64,000 nt of DNA from Combretum micranthum (Eukaryota > Streptophyta > Magnoliopsida > Myrtales > Combretaceae): contig JAMXBD010001196.1 in assembly GCA_024138025.1 (NCBI GenBank), positions 1-64,000 on the forward strand, read 5' to 3'. The position numbers were made by a program, and so were the translations under genes. The notes beneath the pieces were generated by a model. That model was not told where the DNA came from. It did no database searches and worked only from the letters and a program-made list of their open reading frames with translations. Every line of letters starts with the position of its first letter. The stretch's first letter is position 1. Shown in pieces: positions 44,488 to 56,319 of this stretch.

Positions 44488-45375
44488 GCTATGTGGATTC
44501 TATGTCATTTGAATATTTATCTTTATTATATAAGTCATTTTCTTTATCAAAGATATAATTGGCCTTCTTACTTTGATGAAATTTATTCCTTGAATAATTA
44601 GTTATTTCTTATGTTGTTAAAGTATTTGGCTTTAATAGTAAAACCATAAGGCGAGAAATAAATTTATTCTAAATTATCCTTAGTCGATCATTATATGAAA
44701 CAATATGAACTAAGACTAGTATGTTGGTTTAATGATGGTTGCATTTTACTAATCATTGATATGAGATATCGATTCAACACATAGACACATGTAAGAGTAG
44801 ATTGTACTGGAACGACCAACTATGAAAATACTATATGGATCAATATGATAAGTATTTCTCATTACAGTGTTGTTTTAGTCCTTTGACCTGATGACACAAT
44901 GGATTCCTGCATAGCAACTTTCATGTTTTAACTCGGTTCTTTATCATTTTTAACCAAATGATTATAAGACTGTGCTTGGATATGGAATAAGTTATGTGGA
45001 GGAATGTGAGTGCTCGTGAAAGAATTTGTTCCTCTCATTAGTTTGAGAGGGATATCTTTTGGGCTTCTTGATGAGTAAGACTGAGAAATGCATGGCTAAC
45101 TGATAAGGAGCTATCAATATCATTCGATTAAGTCAGTCAAACTCTGGATTCAAGAAATATGTGATTAAATAGTGTACTGATCCACACCTTATATTTAATC
45201 ATAAGATATCGTGTGACAAAGCGACTAAATAAATGACTGTTAATACGTAAAGTTAGATCATCGATCTTCACTTAATTTAGATAGACATAATATCTTTCTA
45301 GAGACCAATTATGTCTTGTAGGCTTAAAAGGTGTTTAAGGGCTACTGCCAATATTAAGTGAACCTATAAGGTCGC
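44488..45375 (+). other. Copia B sequence downstream of pol
   Basis: Non-coding; part of it (44775-45100, with GGAACGACCAAC and GAGAAATGCATGGC) resembles the copia A LTR on minus at 38060-38003 and 32070-31945. So the boundary between LTR and internal sequence differs between A and B, or one of them has a rearranged end. GTCGC at 45371-45375 is the left TSD of the following solo LTR. Confidence 0.5.
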
Positions 45376-47076
45376 TGTAAGCCCCGAAAAATTTCAGTAA
45401 ATAATCCAAGAATAAACTTCAGAGACAAACTCTAAAAATGACTCCAAGTTAAAATCGAACTCTAAAAGGTTCTAAAATATGAACATAAACAAAATTTTTC
45501 CTAATCTTAAGATACTGAGAGCCCTTGAAAATAAAATAAGAACCTAAATATCTTTAGAACCCAAATTCTTACGTAAGATAATTAGTTCATCTGATTTTTC
45601 ACTCGGAAATCAAGATAATATGGAAACTCAATTACCACAACAATAATTTCGAGTAATTTAAAATTCACCAAAGCCATTTCATAGTTAGGCTTTAGCACAA
45701 TTAAGTAAGCTTAATTTGATGACAATTAATCGATAAACAAATTAATGATCCTGAAAGATAAGATTATAATGAAAGCTCTAATAGACAAACCAAACTTTCG
45801 AAAATCATAAAACAGGATCGGGAATAAAATCCCATAACCTTAAGAAGAAGGTCTAATTATTATTATGATAATCAATTCAATCATTAAACCCTAAGTTGAA
45901 GTACCCTAGACTTGAAAGCAAAACGAAAGTTCAACACTCATCTGGATATGAAATCTTTAAGCCAATCAAATCACTCGACGAATCAAAACTCGTAAATCAG
46001 AGCAATATAAACCTTTAAAACAATATAAATAATCCTCGTAAGGCATTAATAAATTCTTAGACTCAATTTCATCAAAAATTGTCTCAATAACCAATATTCG
46101 GTATGATAATCGAGAAAACCCTATCCAATAACGAATGCGATAAATTTTCAAAAAAATAAATCAATTTAAATAATCTCGAGAACTGTTAATACTAGATAAA
46201 TCATCAAAAAAATTAATGTTATAAGAAAATATGAATTATGAATAAAACTATTCAGTTTCTAAGTTGGCAAACCCTGGCCTTAGTCAACCGGAAGCCCAAA
46301 ATCCTAGTTGTTTAGATCCGACAATCCCGAGTTCTTAATCCTAGAAGTTTAAGAACGAGTTTAGTGTTTGGAAAAGTGCATAATAATATAAGAAAACTAA
46401 AAAGTATCAGATTGGATCGAAATTAACCTTTTTTGGACCCGATCGGGTACTACCTCGAAAAGCGTGTCCCAGTGACCAGAATAATAAAAATATCCCGTCA
46501 ACACCGTAAAACTCGTAATTTTATGAGGAATCATAAAATTATAGTTTCGTAATTTTTCAACTCCTAAAAATATCAGTTATAGCTTATATAAGCGTAATTT
46601 GACCGTACCGGTAACTTATTTGATAAATTGCTAAAATAATTTAATTAATTATTTCATTTTAATTATTAAAATTCTGCCATTAATTTTTTTATTTTATTTA
46701 TAATTATTTTTCTCTTTTGAAAAATCTCATGATAAGACTCATACATGTGACCTATACCTTTGTACACTATTGTGATGATTTCTACACCACACTTTGTACT
46801 ATTCATGTCTTCCAACACTCCATGGCAGCTGCAACAAGCCTCTAAATCTGCCATTTTCCTTTTATCATTTTTATTTATTTAATGATTTAAAAGCTCCTTT
46901 TTGTTAATCACATGTGGAAGACAAGTTACATTTCAACTTCAAGTCAAAACCAAACTAAATCCCCTCTCTCTTTTCCCCTAGGATTCACGCCAGCGCGCGC
47001 CGCCCCCCCCATCTCTTGCTACCCTTGCTTCTTTTCCTTTCTTTCATTTAACTCTCTTTAGCCTCTCTCATCTCTC

Positions 47077-47084
47077 TATAAATA
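47077..47084 (+). promoter_or_regulatory. TATA box of solo LTR 45376-55548
   Basis: TATAAATA in CTCTCTATAAATAGTCTC, about 1.7 kb into this long-type LTR. Confidence 0.55.
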
Positions 47085-47411
47085 GTCTCATATATTCACT
47101 CCTTCTATTCTTTACAAACCCTAGGCAAAATACTCTCTTATTTTCCTTCTTTCTTGCCTCCTTTGTTCTTGAAGTCTTGCTGCCCCCATAGGAAAAGAAG
47201 GCCTCCACACTCATTTCTTGAAGCTTGTTTAAGAATTCATCCTTCTTGAGCCTCAATTGGTGGTATAGGTATATGATAAAGAGGTTTCATGCATCAAAGG
47301 ACCTTCCATAATGCCTATGAGCAATGGATGATGATGCCAAGAATATGAAACACTCACTTTGATCCTTGCTTATCTTGTTATTTCTATTTTTTTTGTTATA
47401 ATGTGTAGACC

Positions 47412-47960
47412 TGCAACCGGGTCAGCCCAGTTGGAAGTTGAAGACAAAGGACTCCTAGGGTTTGCAAGGGGGAACAGCCAGAAGAGACAGGAAGGAGTGG
47501 AAGTAGCTCGTGCAGTTCGTGCAGTTCGTGTTGATGAAGACTCAGCCAAAGATGATTCTAGTAATAAGATGGGGCTGGGCTTTAAAGATATCCTGGGCCA
47601 GCAAGAGATGGCCACCGAGGAAGAGGCTTGGGTCCATTGTGGCCCAGCCAATTAACTTAGCCTTTTCTTTAATAAGTAGCAGCATTATATAGCTATAATA
47701 GAATCTGTTGCAACTGTTTTGACGTGGACAATGTTGTGCCACTGATTTTATTCCTTTTTTCTGTTATGGGAACAATATATCTCTCCTAGCTGTCATAGGG
47801 CAACTATGCTTATAAATTACAGGGAGCAATCTATAAACAATATAGAAAAAATACAAAAATATTCTGCTCCAATACTTGCATTCGAGTATTCTTAATTCAT
47901 TGCTTGCATCCAAGCTATTATCTGTATTCGGATAATCCTTTTTCATTCTTCCGCATTGCA
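47412..47960 (+). mobile_element. 5' LTR of Reina-like element
   Basis: TGCAACCGGGTCAGCC to ...CTTCCGCATTGCA, 549 bp. Contains a short direct repeat GTGCAGTTC twice plus GTGTTGATG (47508-47535). A possible TATA lies in GCTTATAAATTAC near 47809. Confidence 0.93.
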
Positions 47961-47962
47961 AT

Positions 47963-47975
47963 TGGTATCAGAGCT
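47963..47975 (+). promoter_or_regulatory. Primer-binding site of Reina-like element
   Basis: TGGTATCAGAGCT, two bases after the LTR, complementary to the 3' end of plant initiator tRNA-Met. Confidence 0.85.
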
Positions 47976-47995
47976 TGATTGTAGGAGCTGGCATC

Positions 47996-49145
47996 ATGGC
48001 TGAAGGCACACGTGAATTCAAGAGAATGGAGGAGACCATGAAGAACTTGCTGAAGGAGCAAAATGATAAACAGGAGAATTGGGTTAAACTTTTCTCTGAG
48101 ACCCTGCAACAACAGCAAACAGCATTAGAACAACAGTCTAAGGTAATTGACGAACTCAAATCTCAGTTGAAAGGAAAAAACACAGAAGTGGGAATCACCT
48201 AGTATTCCTAAGGGTAGTGACGCAACTAAGGAGGTAGTAAGGGTCTGGTAGTGGTATGCTGGATCAATGTAGTGGTAACAACTATCAACTACCTTTGCGT
48301 AGCACTAAAATTGAATTCCCTACCTTTAATGGTGACAACATCAAGAGCTGGATAGTGAAGGCTGAGCAATTTTTCATGTTGGATGATACACCCAGTCACC
48401 TCAGGGCTAAAGTGGCTATCATGCACTTGGATGATAAGCCTTATGATTGGTATGTTGCTTATTCCAAACTAAGAACAGATACCAATCCCATTACATGGGA
48501 AGAGCTTACTCAGGCATTACAAGCACGGTTTAATGAGAGAGCATATGAGGACCCAATGGCCGAGCTCAAGGAGCTGCAGCAAACAGGTTTATTACAAGAA
48601 TATTAGACCAGTTCATACACTTATCCGCTCAAAACCAACTCACAGAACCCCAATTAATAAGCTGCTTCCTCAGTGGCTTAAAACCGAAATACAGTTCCCT
48701 ATTCGAATGTTCCAACCCAACACATTATCCCAAGCCTACACTTTGGCCAAACTTCAAGATGCTACCAACACAACCACTAAAACCCACTATAAACCTCAGA
48801 AAACCAATCCAACCAGCCAGTACCCCAGGTATTCCACCACCATTCCTAACCATACCCTTCCATACCCGAACCGAGCCTCTGCTCAGAATACCCTGCAGCC
48901 AAACACTTCAAACACTCAGAACCAAAACCCGTACACAACCCTAATGCTGCAAGAAATTTTAGGAGATTTTCTCCTGAAGAATTGGAGGAGAAAAGAAGGA
49001 AAAAACAGTGCTTTGGTGCGATGAAGCCTTTGGTCCTGGCCATAGGTGTAAGAATAAAAGGCTGAATTTGTTGATAGTGGGTAAGGATGAAGAAGATGAG
49101 GAGAAAGGGTCAGGAGTGGAAGAAGTAGTAAGGTTGGAAGAAGAC
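47996..49145 (+). pseudogene. Reina-like Gag
   Basis: ATG 47996 (MAEGTREFKRMEETMK), the first ATG after the primer-binding site. The N-part is Gln- and Glu-rich and likely coiled coil, to 48200, where a stop follows GKNTEVGIT. The Gag core in another frame is at 48256-48606: FPTFNGDNIKSWIVKAEQFF, LDDKPYDWY, WEELTQALQARF. A third frame follows with a Pro/Asn/Thr-rich linker. A zinc-knuckle-like CFGCDEAFGPGHRCKNK spans the frame break near 49006-49055. Gag forms the particle and binds RNA. At least two frameshifts. Confidence 0.82.
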
Positions 49146-51282
49146 TTGGCTTCCTAACATTATGTGCTATGGGGGATGATAGTAGTCTTGTATCTCACAG
49201 TATGTGTGTTAAAGGATACTTTAAGAAGAAAAGACTGAGTATCTTGATTGACACTGGAAGCTCATCTAACTTTATTGATGAAGAATTAGCCAAGAGTTTG
49301 AATTGTAATATGAAGACAGTGGAACCGGTCACTGTCAGTTTGGCTAATGGGGTCAAAATTCACAGCCACTACATGGTCCCAAAATTCTGTTGGAAAATGG
49401 AAGGAGTAGAATTCAATTCTGAGTTCTTTACACTTCCTCTAACAGCTTATGACCTCATCCTAGGGATGCCCTGGTTGGTCTCACTGGGAACAGTACAATG
49501 GAACTTCAAGATCATGAAGATGGAATTTCAGTGGCAAGGAACACATTGTAAGCTACATGGGCATAATGAGGTGGTCACCCCTGTCACTGACCAGGTAATC
49601 TCATCTATGCTTTCTACTTATAGTCCTGCTCTTAATGTGCAATGTGGGTAGTAAGTAACACAATGACTGTCAATGACCCTGTGGTTAAATCATTTGTCCA
49701 TCCTGAATTGATTGAACTGTTGGAAGAATTTAATGACTTATTTGAAGAACCAACTTCCTTACCACCCAATAGGTCATGTAATCATAGGATCCACTTACAG
49801 GATGAGACCACTACTGTTAATTGAGGCCATATCGTTATTCTTCCATACAAAAAACTGTCTTGGAAGACATGATTAAAGAGATGTTGTTAAGTGGAATCAT
49901 TCGTCCTAGCCATAGTCCCTTTGCTTCACCAGTCGTTAGTTAAGAAGAAGGACAATACATGGCGCATGTGTGTGACTATAGGGATCTTAATAAATTAACA
50001 GTGAAGGATCGATTTCCTATTCCTATAGTTGAGGATTTGTTTGATGAATTGCATGGAGCAAGCTGTTTTAGTAAACTGGACCTAAGGTCAGGTTATCACC
50101 AGATTTTAATGCATCCTAATGATACCTACAAAACAGCCTTTAGGACTCATGATGGGCACTATGAGTTCCTTGTTATGCCCTTCGGACTCACCAATGCCCC
50201 TTCTACTTTTCAAGGTCTTATGAACGACTTGTTTCGACCTTATTTAAGGAAGTTTGTTCTGGTATTTTTTGATGACATATTGGTTTACAGTTCGGATTTG
50301 GTCAAGCATAAGGAACATTTGAGAGTGGTGTTTGAAGTTTTGCGGGCTGAGGAGTTGTATCTTAAAAAAACCAAGTGTGCCTTTGGGGTAAAACAAATTG
50401 ACTACCTGGTCATATCATCTCTAAGCAAGGGGTTGCAACTGACCCTAAGAAAGTAGAGGCTATAGTCAATTGGCCTGCTCCTACCACTGTTAAGCAATTG
50501 AGAGGGTTCCTTGGGCTAGCTGGTTACTATAGAAGGTTTATACATGGCTTTGGAATCATAGCCAAACCACTCACGAATTTGCTTCGTAAGGATCAGTTTT
50601 GCTGGAACTTGGAAGCTCAGAATGCATTTACTAAGTTAAAGGAGGCCATGGTTAATTCACCTGTGCTATGTTTGCCAGATTATAGTCGAAAATTCACCAT
50701 TGAAACAGATGCAAGTGGTGAAGGGATAGGAGCTGTATTAATGCAAGACAACCACCCAATTGCTTATATCAGCAAGACTCTTGCTCCTAAGCATAAGGGT
50801 ATGTCTGTTTATGATAAGGAATTGCTCGCATTGGTATACGCCATTGATAAATGGCGTCACTACTTATTGGGAAGGCAGTTTGTAATCAGAACTGACCACC
50901 AAAGCCTCAAATACCTCTTGGAGCAGCGATTGGTAACACCAAGTCAGCAAAAATGGCTCACTAAACTATTGGGGTTGGACTACTTAATTGAGTTCAAAAG
51001 TGGGAAGACTAATAATGCAGCTGATGCCTTGTCTCGATGTGGAGGGACACAACTAAACCAACTCTCGGTTCAAGCTACAATTCCAGAACTAATGGAAGAA
51101 ATCAAGGCTAGCTGGCATTTACCTCATGGATATAGTAAGATCATTTCACACTTAGAAGCAGGACAAACCAGTAAACATTTCAGCCTGGAGAATGGAATTC
51201 TAAGAAGGAAAGGGAGAATAGTGGTGGGGCCATCTGAGGAATTAAGAAGAAAACTCTTGAACTGTATCATGGAGGAGCACTA
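49146..51282 (+). pseudogene. Reina-like protease, reverse transcriptase and RNase H
   Basis: Protease at 49169-49650: SILIDTGSSSNFID (catalytic DTG intact) and LILGMPWL near 49460. A short frame gap follows, then the RT linker (LPPNRSCNHRIHL), a stop at 49822 and a frameshift near 49940. RT at 49959-50456: [43 protein letters not shown], and the catalytic box as [12 protein letters not shown] (about 50255-50290). A one-base shift near 50410 precedes [17 protein letters not shown]. RNase H at 50690-51050 keeps DASGEG, YDKELLALVYAI, RTDHQSLKYLL and NAADALSR, so its four acidic residues are intact. Confidence 0.88.
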
Positions 51283-52515
51283 GGAGGTCATTCAGGGTCA
51301 CAGGCAACTTATAAAAGGATTGCTTCGGTTTTTTACTGGTCCAAGTTGGAAAGAATAGTCAGACATTTTGTAAGATGTTGTGACATTTGCCAAAAATACA
51401 AGTTTGAGAATGTAGCTTCACCTGGGTTGTTGCAACCCTTGCCAATTCCCAATGAATGTTGGCAAGACATAACTATGGATTTCATTGAAGGACTTCCTAA
51501 GTCTAATGGAAGGATGTCATTCTGGTTGTGGTAGACCGATTGAGCAAATATGCTCATTTTTTGACTCTATCACATCCTTACACAGCATTGCAGGTGGCCC
51601 AGCTATATCTGGAACATGTATACAAATTACATGGATGCCCGAAACAATTACTAGTGACAGAGACCCAATTTTTGTCAGTTCGTTTTGGAAGGAATTCCTA
51701 AGCTTACAAGGAATAACTCTCAATCTATCAACTTCATACCATCCTCAAACTGATGGTCAGACTGAGGTGGTGAACAAGTGTTTGGCCACCTACTTGAGAT
51801 GCATGACAGGAGAATTTCCCAACAGATGGAGCCATTTCATTCCCCTAGCTGAGTGGTGGTATAACACTAATTACCACACCAGTTCTAAGTACCCCATTCC
51901 AGATTCTCTATGGATACCCGCCCCCGTTGCATTTGCCCTACATTCCTAAGGATGCTCGTAACACTATGGTGGACTCTATGCTCAGTACACGTGAGGAAAT
52001 GTTGAAGATGTTAAAATTCCATCTCAAACGAGCTCAAAACAGGATGAAACTCGCTTGTGACAGAAGGAGGAGTGAACGTAGTTTTCAAATTGGGGACTGG
52101 GTCTTGTTAAAGCTACAACCATACAAGCAGAAATCACTCAAGCATGCAAATAAACAGAAGCTAGCACAGAGATACTACGGACCCTACAAGATTATAGATA
52201 AAGTTGGGTTAGTGGCTTACAAGCTTGATCTTCCTCCTGAGGCTGCTGTTCACCACACCTATCACGTCTCGCAATTGAAACCCTACCACGGGCCACCACC
52301 AGCACGAGCACCTCCACTCCCTGAAACACAAGAAGATCAGTTGTTAGAACCAAGAGCTATCTTGGATCGCAAAATAGTTAAAAGAAAAAACAAAGCAGAG
52401 ACGATGTTACTCATCTCGTGGAAGGATCTATCTCCAACGGAGGCTACTTGGGAGTTCTTCAGCGAGTTGCAGCTCCGATTTCCCAATTGCCCCTTGTGGA
52501 CAAGGGATCTTGAAG
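51283..52515 (+). pseudogene. Reina-like integrase and chromodomain
   Basis: Zinc-binding site: HGGALGGHSG near 51268 and CCDICQKYK near 51378-51405 (H-H-C-C). Core: ITMDFIEGLP (51470), a frame change near 51515, ITSDRDPIFVSSFW (51650) and HPQTDGQTEVVN (51742-51776), so D, D and E are all present. YNTNYHTS follows, then a frameshift near 51930. The C-terminal part has WVLLKLQPYKQ, RYYGPYKIIDKVG (GPY motif near 52170) and HHTYHVSQLKPYHG. The chromodomain is at 52350-52490 with MLLISWKDLSPTEATWEFF. The last ORF runs into the 3' LTR because the original stop is not in frame. Confidence 0.87.
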
Positions 52516-52525
52516 GGGAGGGGAT
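52512..52525 (+). promoter_or_regulatory. Polypurine tract of Reina-like element
   Basis: GAAGGGGAGGGGAT immediately before the 3' LTR start TGCAACCGGG. Confidence 0.88.
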
Positions 52526-53065
52526 TGCAACCGGGTCAGCCCAGTTGGAAGTTGAAGACAAAGGACTCCTAGGGTTTGCAAGGAGGAACAGCCAGAAGGG
52601 ACAGGAAGGAGTGAAAGTTCGTGCAGTTCGTGCAGTTCGTGTTGATGAAGACTCAGCCAAAGATGATTCAAGTAATAAGATGGGGTGGGCTTTAAGGATA
52701 TCTGGGCCAGCAGAGATGGCAACCGAGGAAGAGGCTTGGGTCCATTGTGGCCCGCCAATTAACTTAGCCTTTTTTTAATAAGAAGCAGCATTATATAGCT
52801 GTAATAGAATCTGTTGCAACTGTTTTGACGTGGACAATGTTGTGCCACTGATTTTATTCCTTTTTCTGTTATAGGAACAATATATCTCTCCTAGCTGTCA
52901 TAGGGCAACTATGCTATAAATTACAGGGAGCAATCTATAAACAATATAGAAAAATATACAAAAATATTCTGCTCCAATACTTGCATTCGAGTATTCTTAA
53001 TTCATTGCTTGCATCCAAGCTATTATCTGTATTCGGATAATCCCTTTTCATTCTTCCGCATTGCA
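52526..53065 (+). mobile_element. 3' LTR of Reina-like element
   Basis: 540 bp, collinear with 47412-47960; differences are scattered single changes and 1-3 base indels. Confidence 0.93.
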
Positions 53066-54780
53066 AGACCTCATTTTTGCCAGACTTGTTCATAGTATTT
53101 GTTATATAAAATCTTGGTATATGGATAATGTGGTTGTATGCATGAAGTTGATGCCTATATAAATGTAGATCTTGGTTTTGGACACAAATGAGAACTTTAA
53201 TTTTCGTATTTTGGCAAAGCTCAAATTTAAACACCCCCTTCCAAGTCTCGAAATGAAAGTTTTAGTTGAGAAAATAAAGCCTTAAGGAGTAGATATCATC
53301 AAGACTTTATTTTGTAAAAATCAAAGGTGATTTTCAAATGTTATTTTCAAGAATGAAATTTGTATTCGCGGATTCAAACCAAGACCCATTTTCAAAACAT
53401 ATTGTCTAACCCCAAAATGAAGTTTCAAGCTAAAATATGAAGGGCTTATGGAATAGATATCATAGGGAAGTGATTTTAATAAATTGATGGTGGATATACT
53501 AGGAGGAAATTGTTAAACAAGTGATATTTACAAGATAAGAAAATTTGATCTTGTGTAAGATTGCATGAATCCCGTATCTAGGGAAGATGAGATATAAAAA
53601 CCTATTTTTCAAACTCAAAGTGGAAGTTTTATCAAAAAATGAAGACCTTAGGGTATAGGTTTAGTGGGGACTTGATTTCCAAAGAATAAATGGGTTTTCC
53701 TTAAAAGAAATCACTTAAAAACCAATCTTGCAAAATTCGGATTTAGAGATAGCTCCTACTTGAAAACCTATTTTCTAAGTCTAAAATAAAGATTTTATCA
53801 AGAAATGAAGGCCTTGAGATATATATTTAGTTGAGGCTTAGTTTAACAAGAATGAATAGGTTTCACTATGAAATTTTCCTAAAACAAGTGTAGTTACTCA
53901 AGACTACAAAATTATTCTAGTTTAACTAAGTTTTCTTGACTTTTTATGAATTTAAAAATCTTCTAAGGAATTTATTGAAATAAATATCAACAAGAATGTA
54001 CGTATAGGAAGATCATAACATGTCATCCATGATAGTAAATCATCCATATTGTATTTACATTTGATCTATGATTTAGAAACATCGCAAACATTCACAAAAA
54101 CAAATTTTCGAAAGTGAATTCGTTACTGATCAGAACTGATTGGCTTGTTCCGAAGCTGTAACATTTTCAAAACTTAGATATTTTATTAGAATTAAATAGA
54201 TCTTTCGAAGTAGATAGAAATCGGTATATAATTTGCGAAATTCCGAGTTAAAATGACCAAGTTATGGCCATTTTAAGTTGGAACTTTTGCTTGTTACGCA
54301 AATTACGAACTAAAGAGTTATATTTGATAAGTTGGGATTAGATTGTTGTATGAAGTACTCATTTGGGTATTTCTTTCGTTTAGGGGAATTCGGATTGGAG
54401 AATTCCTTGCCACCGGACTATTACGATTAGAGAACGGAGTCCATGGCCGAGTGAGTTTCTACTTCCTATTACGTTCCTGATTGTGCTTGTAAATTTAGTC
54501 GCACTAGATTGATAAGCAAAGATAGAATGGAGATGTATGATGGTAATTATGGGTTATATGTATGTGTTGATGATGTATTGAGCAAACCGTGTTAAGAATA
54601 TCGAAACTGGGTGATTAATGATGAATGTTTATTGCTAATTATTGATTGTCTGCGTAATTGGTTGATCACTTAAGAATTGGAATAATGACTATTTGGAATG
54701 ATAAACTAATATGGACATAATCACTTCACGTTGGGGATGGAGCATTAGCATATTGTTTCAGTTATCCGGTATCCATAAAA

Positions 54781-54893
54781 CGGAATATTATGTGAGGGTA
54801 ACCGTGACTCGAAGACGGAATATTATGTGAGGGTAATCGTGACCCGAAGACAGAATATTGTGTGAGGGTAACCATGACCTGAAGACGGAATCG
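54781..54893. repeat. Minisatellite, 35 bp unit, 3.2 copies, in LTR
   Basis: Units start at 54781, 54816 and 54851 (CGGAATATTATGTGAGGGTA, then variants of ACCGTGACTCGAAGA), with a partial fourth at 54886. Units differ by 2-4 bases. Located just before the GAGGGCGTAAATCTATTC stretch of the LTR. Confidence 0.92.
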
Positions 54894-55624
54894 ACAGTAC
54901 CACAGGAGTCGTGAATTTGCTAACCCCGAATAGAGGGCGTAAATCTATTCACATATGATTTCCGGTTGATCATATGTTTTGTATGATATAATGTGTTTGT
55001 TGCATTCATATGATTGATTAAATAACTTGCTTGATTGATTGTTGGATGCGTGATTTATGGAAGTTCTCACTCACTAAGCTAGTGTAGCTTACCCTCCCAC
55101 AGTTATTGAATGTTACAGGTTGATTTAAGATTACGACTCGAAGACCGAGATATCAAGAAACCCGAGTATAAGTTTGAGCTTCCAATAAGGAAGCGGTGTA
55201 CGAGAAGGCCTTAGTCAGGTTTAGTGAAGTTGTGTTATGATAGGTCTTATGTAGTAGTGACCTATGAGATTCTATATATGTCTTTTGTTTAAGGTTGAAC
55301 TTGGGAATTTTAACGGGGGTATGCCCCTAAGAAGTGTAATCGATTATATTTGAAGTTAGTTACATTCCTTATATCTTGTTGTATAACTTATATTAATATG
55401 AATTGCTATACTTCGATCGTGTCTCCTTAATGTGTTGTACGCCTCGTACATAGTATGGAAGCCCTTGCGTAACGAAGGTAGTCATTCATAGGCTTTAGTA
55501 TTGTATACGGCGGACTGCCATGTTTAGGGTACTCCTCGGGGCGTGACAGTCGCACACAAAGAATGAATCAACCGGATCATGGGTTATCTAAATAAGCCCA
55601 TAGGGAATTATCTAAGCTTAGTAC

Positions 55625-55635
55625 AAATAGGAGAT
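55625..55635 (+). promoter_or_regulatory. Polypurine tract of copia B
   Basis: AAATAGGAGAT directly before TGTTAGTAATGTGCC, the 3' LTR start. Confidence 0.65.
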
Positions 55636-56197
55636 TGTTAGTAATGTGCCCTAGGCCATAAGGATACTATTTAATTATCTATTAATCTTAGCAAGATTAA
55701 GATTAATAAATAATTTTTAATTACAATCATTATTTTATAAGAAGTGGGACATTTGGAATTCCTAATAACTTATGTGTGTCTTTTGGAATTCCTAATAACC
55801 TTTGAAACCCCTAATAAGATTAGGGCAGTTGACTACGACACAATTTCTTACAAATAGAACACAGTGGTCTCCCCTAAGGTTTCAACAGACACTTGCCATC
55901 ACATTAGAATTACAGAGAAACTTTGTAATTTAAAACGAGAGAGATCCTAATGAGAGAGATTCTCAAAATTTGGAATTGGTCCAACGTGCTAGCACATGAT
56001 CAGAGATCCGATTGGAAATTCATTCGTGTGGATACAGTAAAAGGTGTTCGTGTTTGCAACATCTTAGATCCGAATTTCCAAATTCTAAAGCATCAAAAAG
56101 GTAATTCGATCCGCTCTAATTTGATTGAATCGCATGGATATGAAATTAGGGTTTTAGGATTTATTTTACATAAAAATAATAATTTTCACTGCTCTTG
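55636..56197 (+). mobile_element. 3' LTR of copia B
   Basis: Aligns with 38607-39165 throughout. The last ~20 bases (GGATCCCTAAATTCCCA in the 5' copy) are missing; a copia RT fragment follows instead. Confidence 0.82.
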
Positions 56198-56199
56198 AG

Positions 56200-56319
56200 A
56201 TAAATATTGTTGATGATGGTGTATACCATAAGTTCAATGGGAGCAAGTTTATTTTCCTAGTATTATCTATGGATGGCATATTACTTGTCAAAAATGATGA
56301 GTTTATTGAGAAAAGTTAG
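56200..56319 (+). pseudogene. Copia reverse transcriptase fragment
   Basis: An open frame of 39 codons reading NIVDDGVYHKFNGSKFIF, then LVLSMDGILLVKNDEF. It matches the region around the copia YVDD box, with SMDG in place of YVDD, so the second catalytic Asp is lost. It is not part of copia B in this position. It may be the element into which copia B inserted, but no matching RT is seen left of 38607. Confidence 0.65.

Larger units (their letters stand above)
47412..53065 (+). mobile_element. Complete Reina-like chromovirus (Ty3/gypsy), TSD AGACC
   Basis: A full element of 5654 bp: 5' LTR 47412-47960, primer-binding site, gag, pol with chromodomain, purine tract, 3' LTR 52526-53065. AGACC flanks it at 47407-47411 and 53066-53070. 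The short LTRs, compact size, a zinc knuckle of CFGCDEAFGPGHRC-like form and a chromodomain at the pol end fit the Reina clade; Galadriel-type is the main alternative. By eye the LTRs differ by about a dozen substitutions and several short indels, so it is fairly recent. Yet gag and pol already carry frameshifts. Confidence 0.93.
45376..55548 (+). mobile_element. Solo LTR (Tekay-like, long 5' type), TSD GTCGC, with nested element
   Basis: Starts TGTAAGCCCCGAAAAATTTC and ends GGGGCGTGACA. It is flanked by GTCGC at 45371-45375 and 55549-55553. Net length after removing the Reina-like element is about 4514 bp. The first ~880 bp is an extra 5' part shared with 12704-13130, followed by the usual LTR beginning (AGTCAACCGGAAGCCC near 46280). 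TATA box at 47077-47084; conserved block at 54209-54285; minisatellite 54781-54893. No own coding sequence. Confidence 0.92.
38607..56197 (+). mobile_element. Ty1/copia element B (plus strand), split by a solo LTR
   Basis: 5' LTR 38607-39183, primer-binding site 39188, leader, gag-pol 40558-44487, 3' untranslated part to 45375, insertion 45376-55548, remainder 55554-55635, 3' LTR 55636 to about 56197. The two LTRs are clearly related but differ at many positions, and the coding region is full of stops, so this is an old copy. TSD not found; the 3' LTR lacks its last ~20 bases. Confidence 0.88.

Noticed and set aside
47359..47742. Overlapping ORFs on both strands at the Reina-like 5' LTR
   Set aside because: The same frames recur in the 3' LTR with frame-breaking indels, so they are not under coding constraint.
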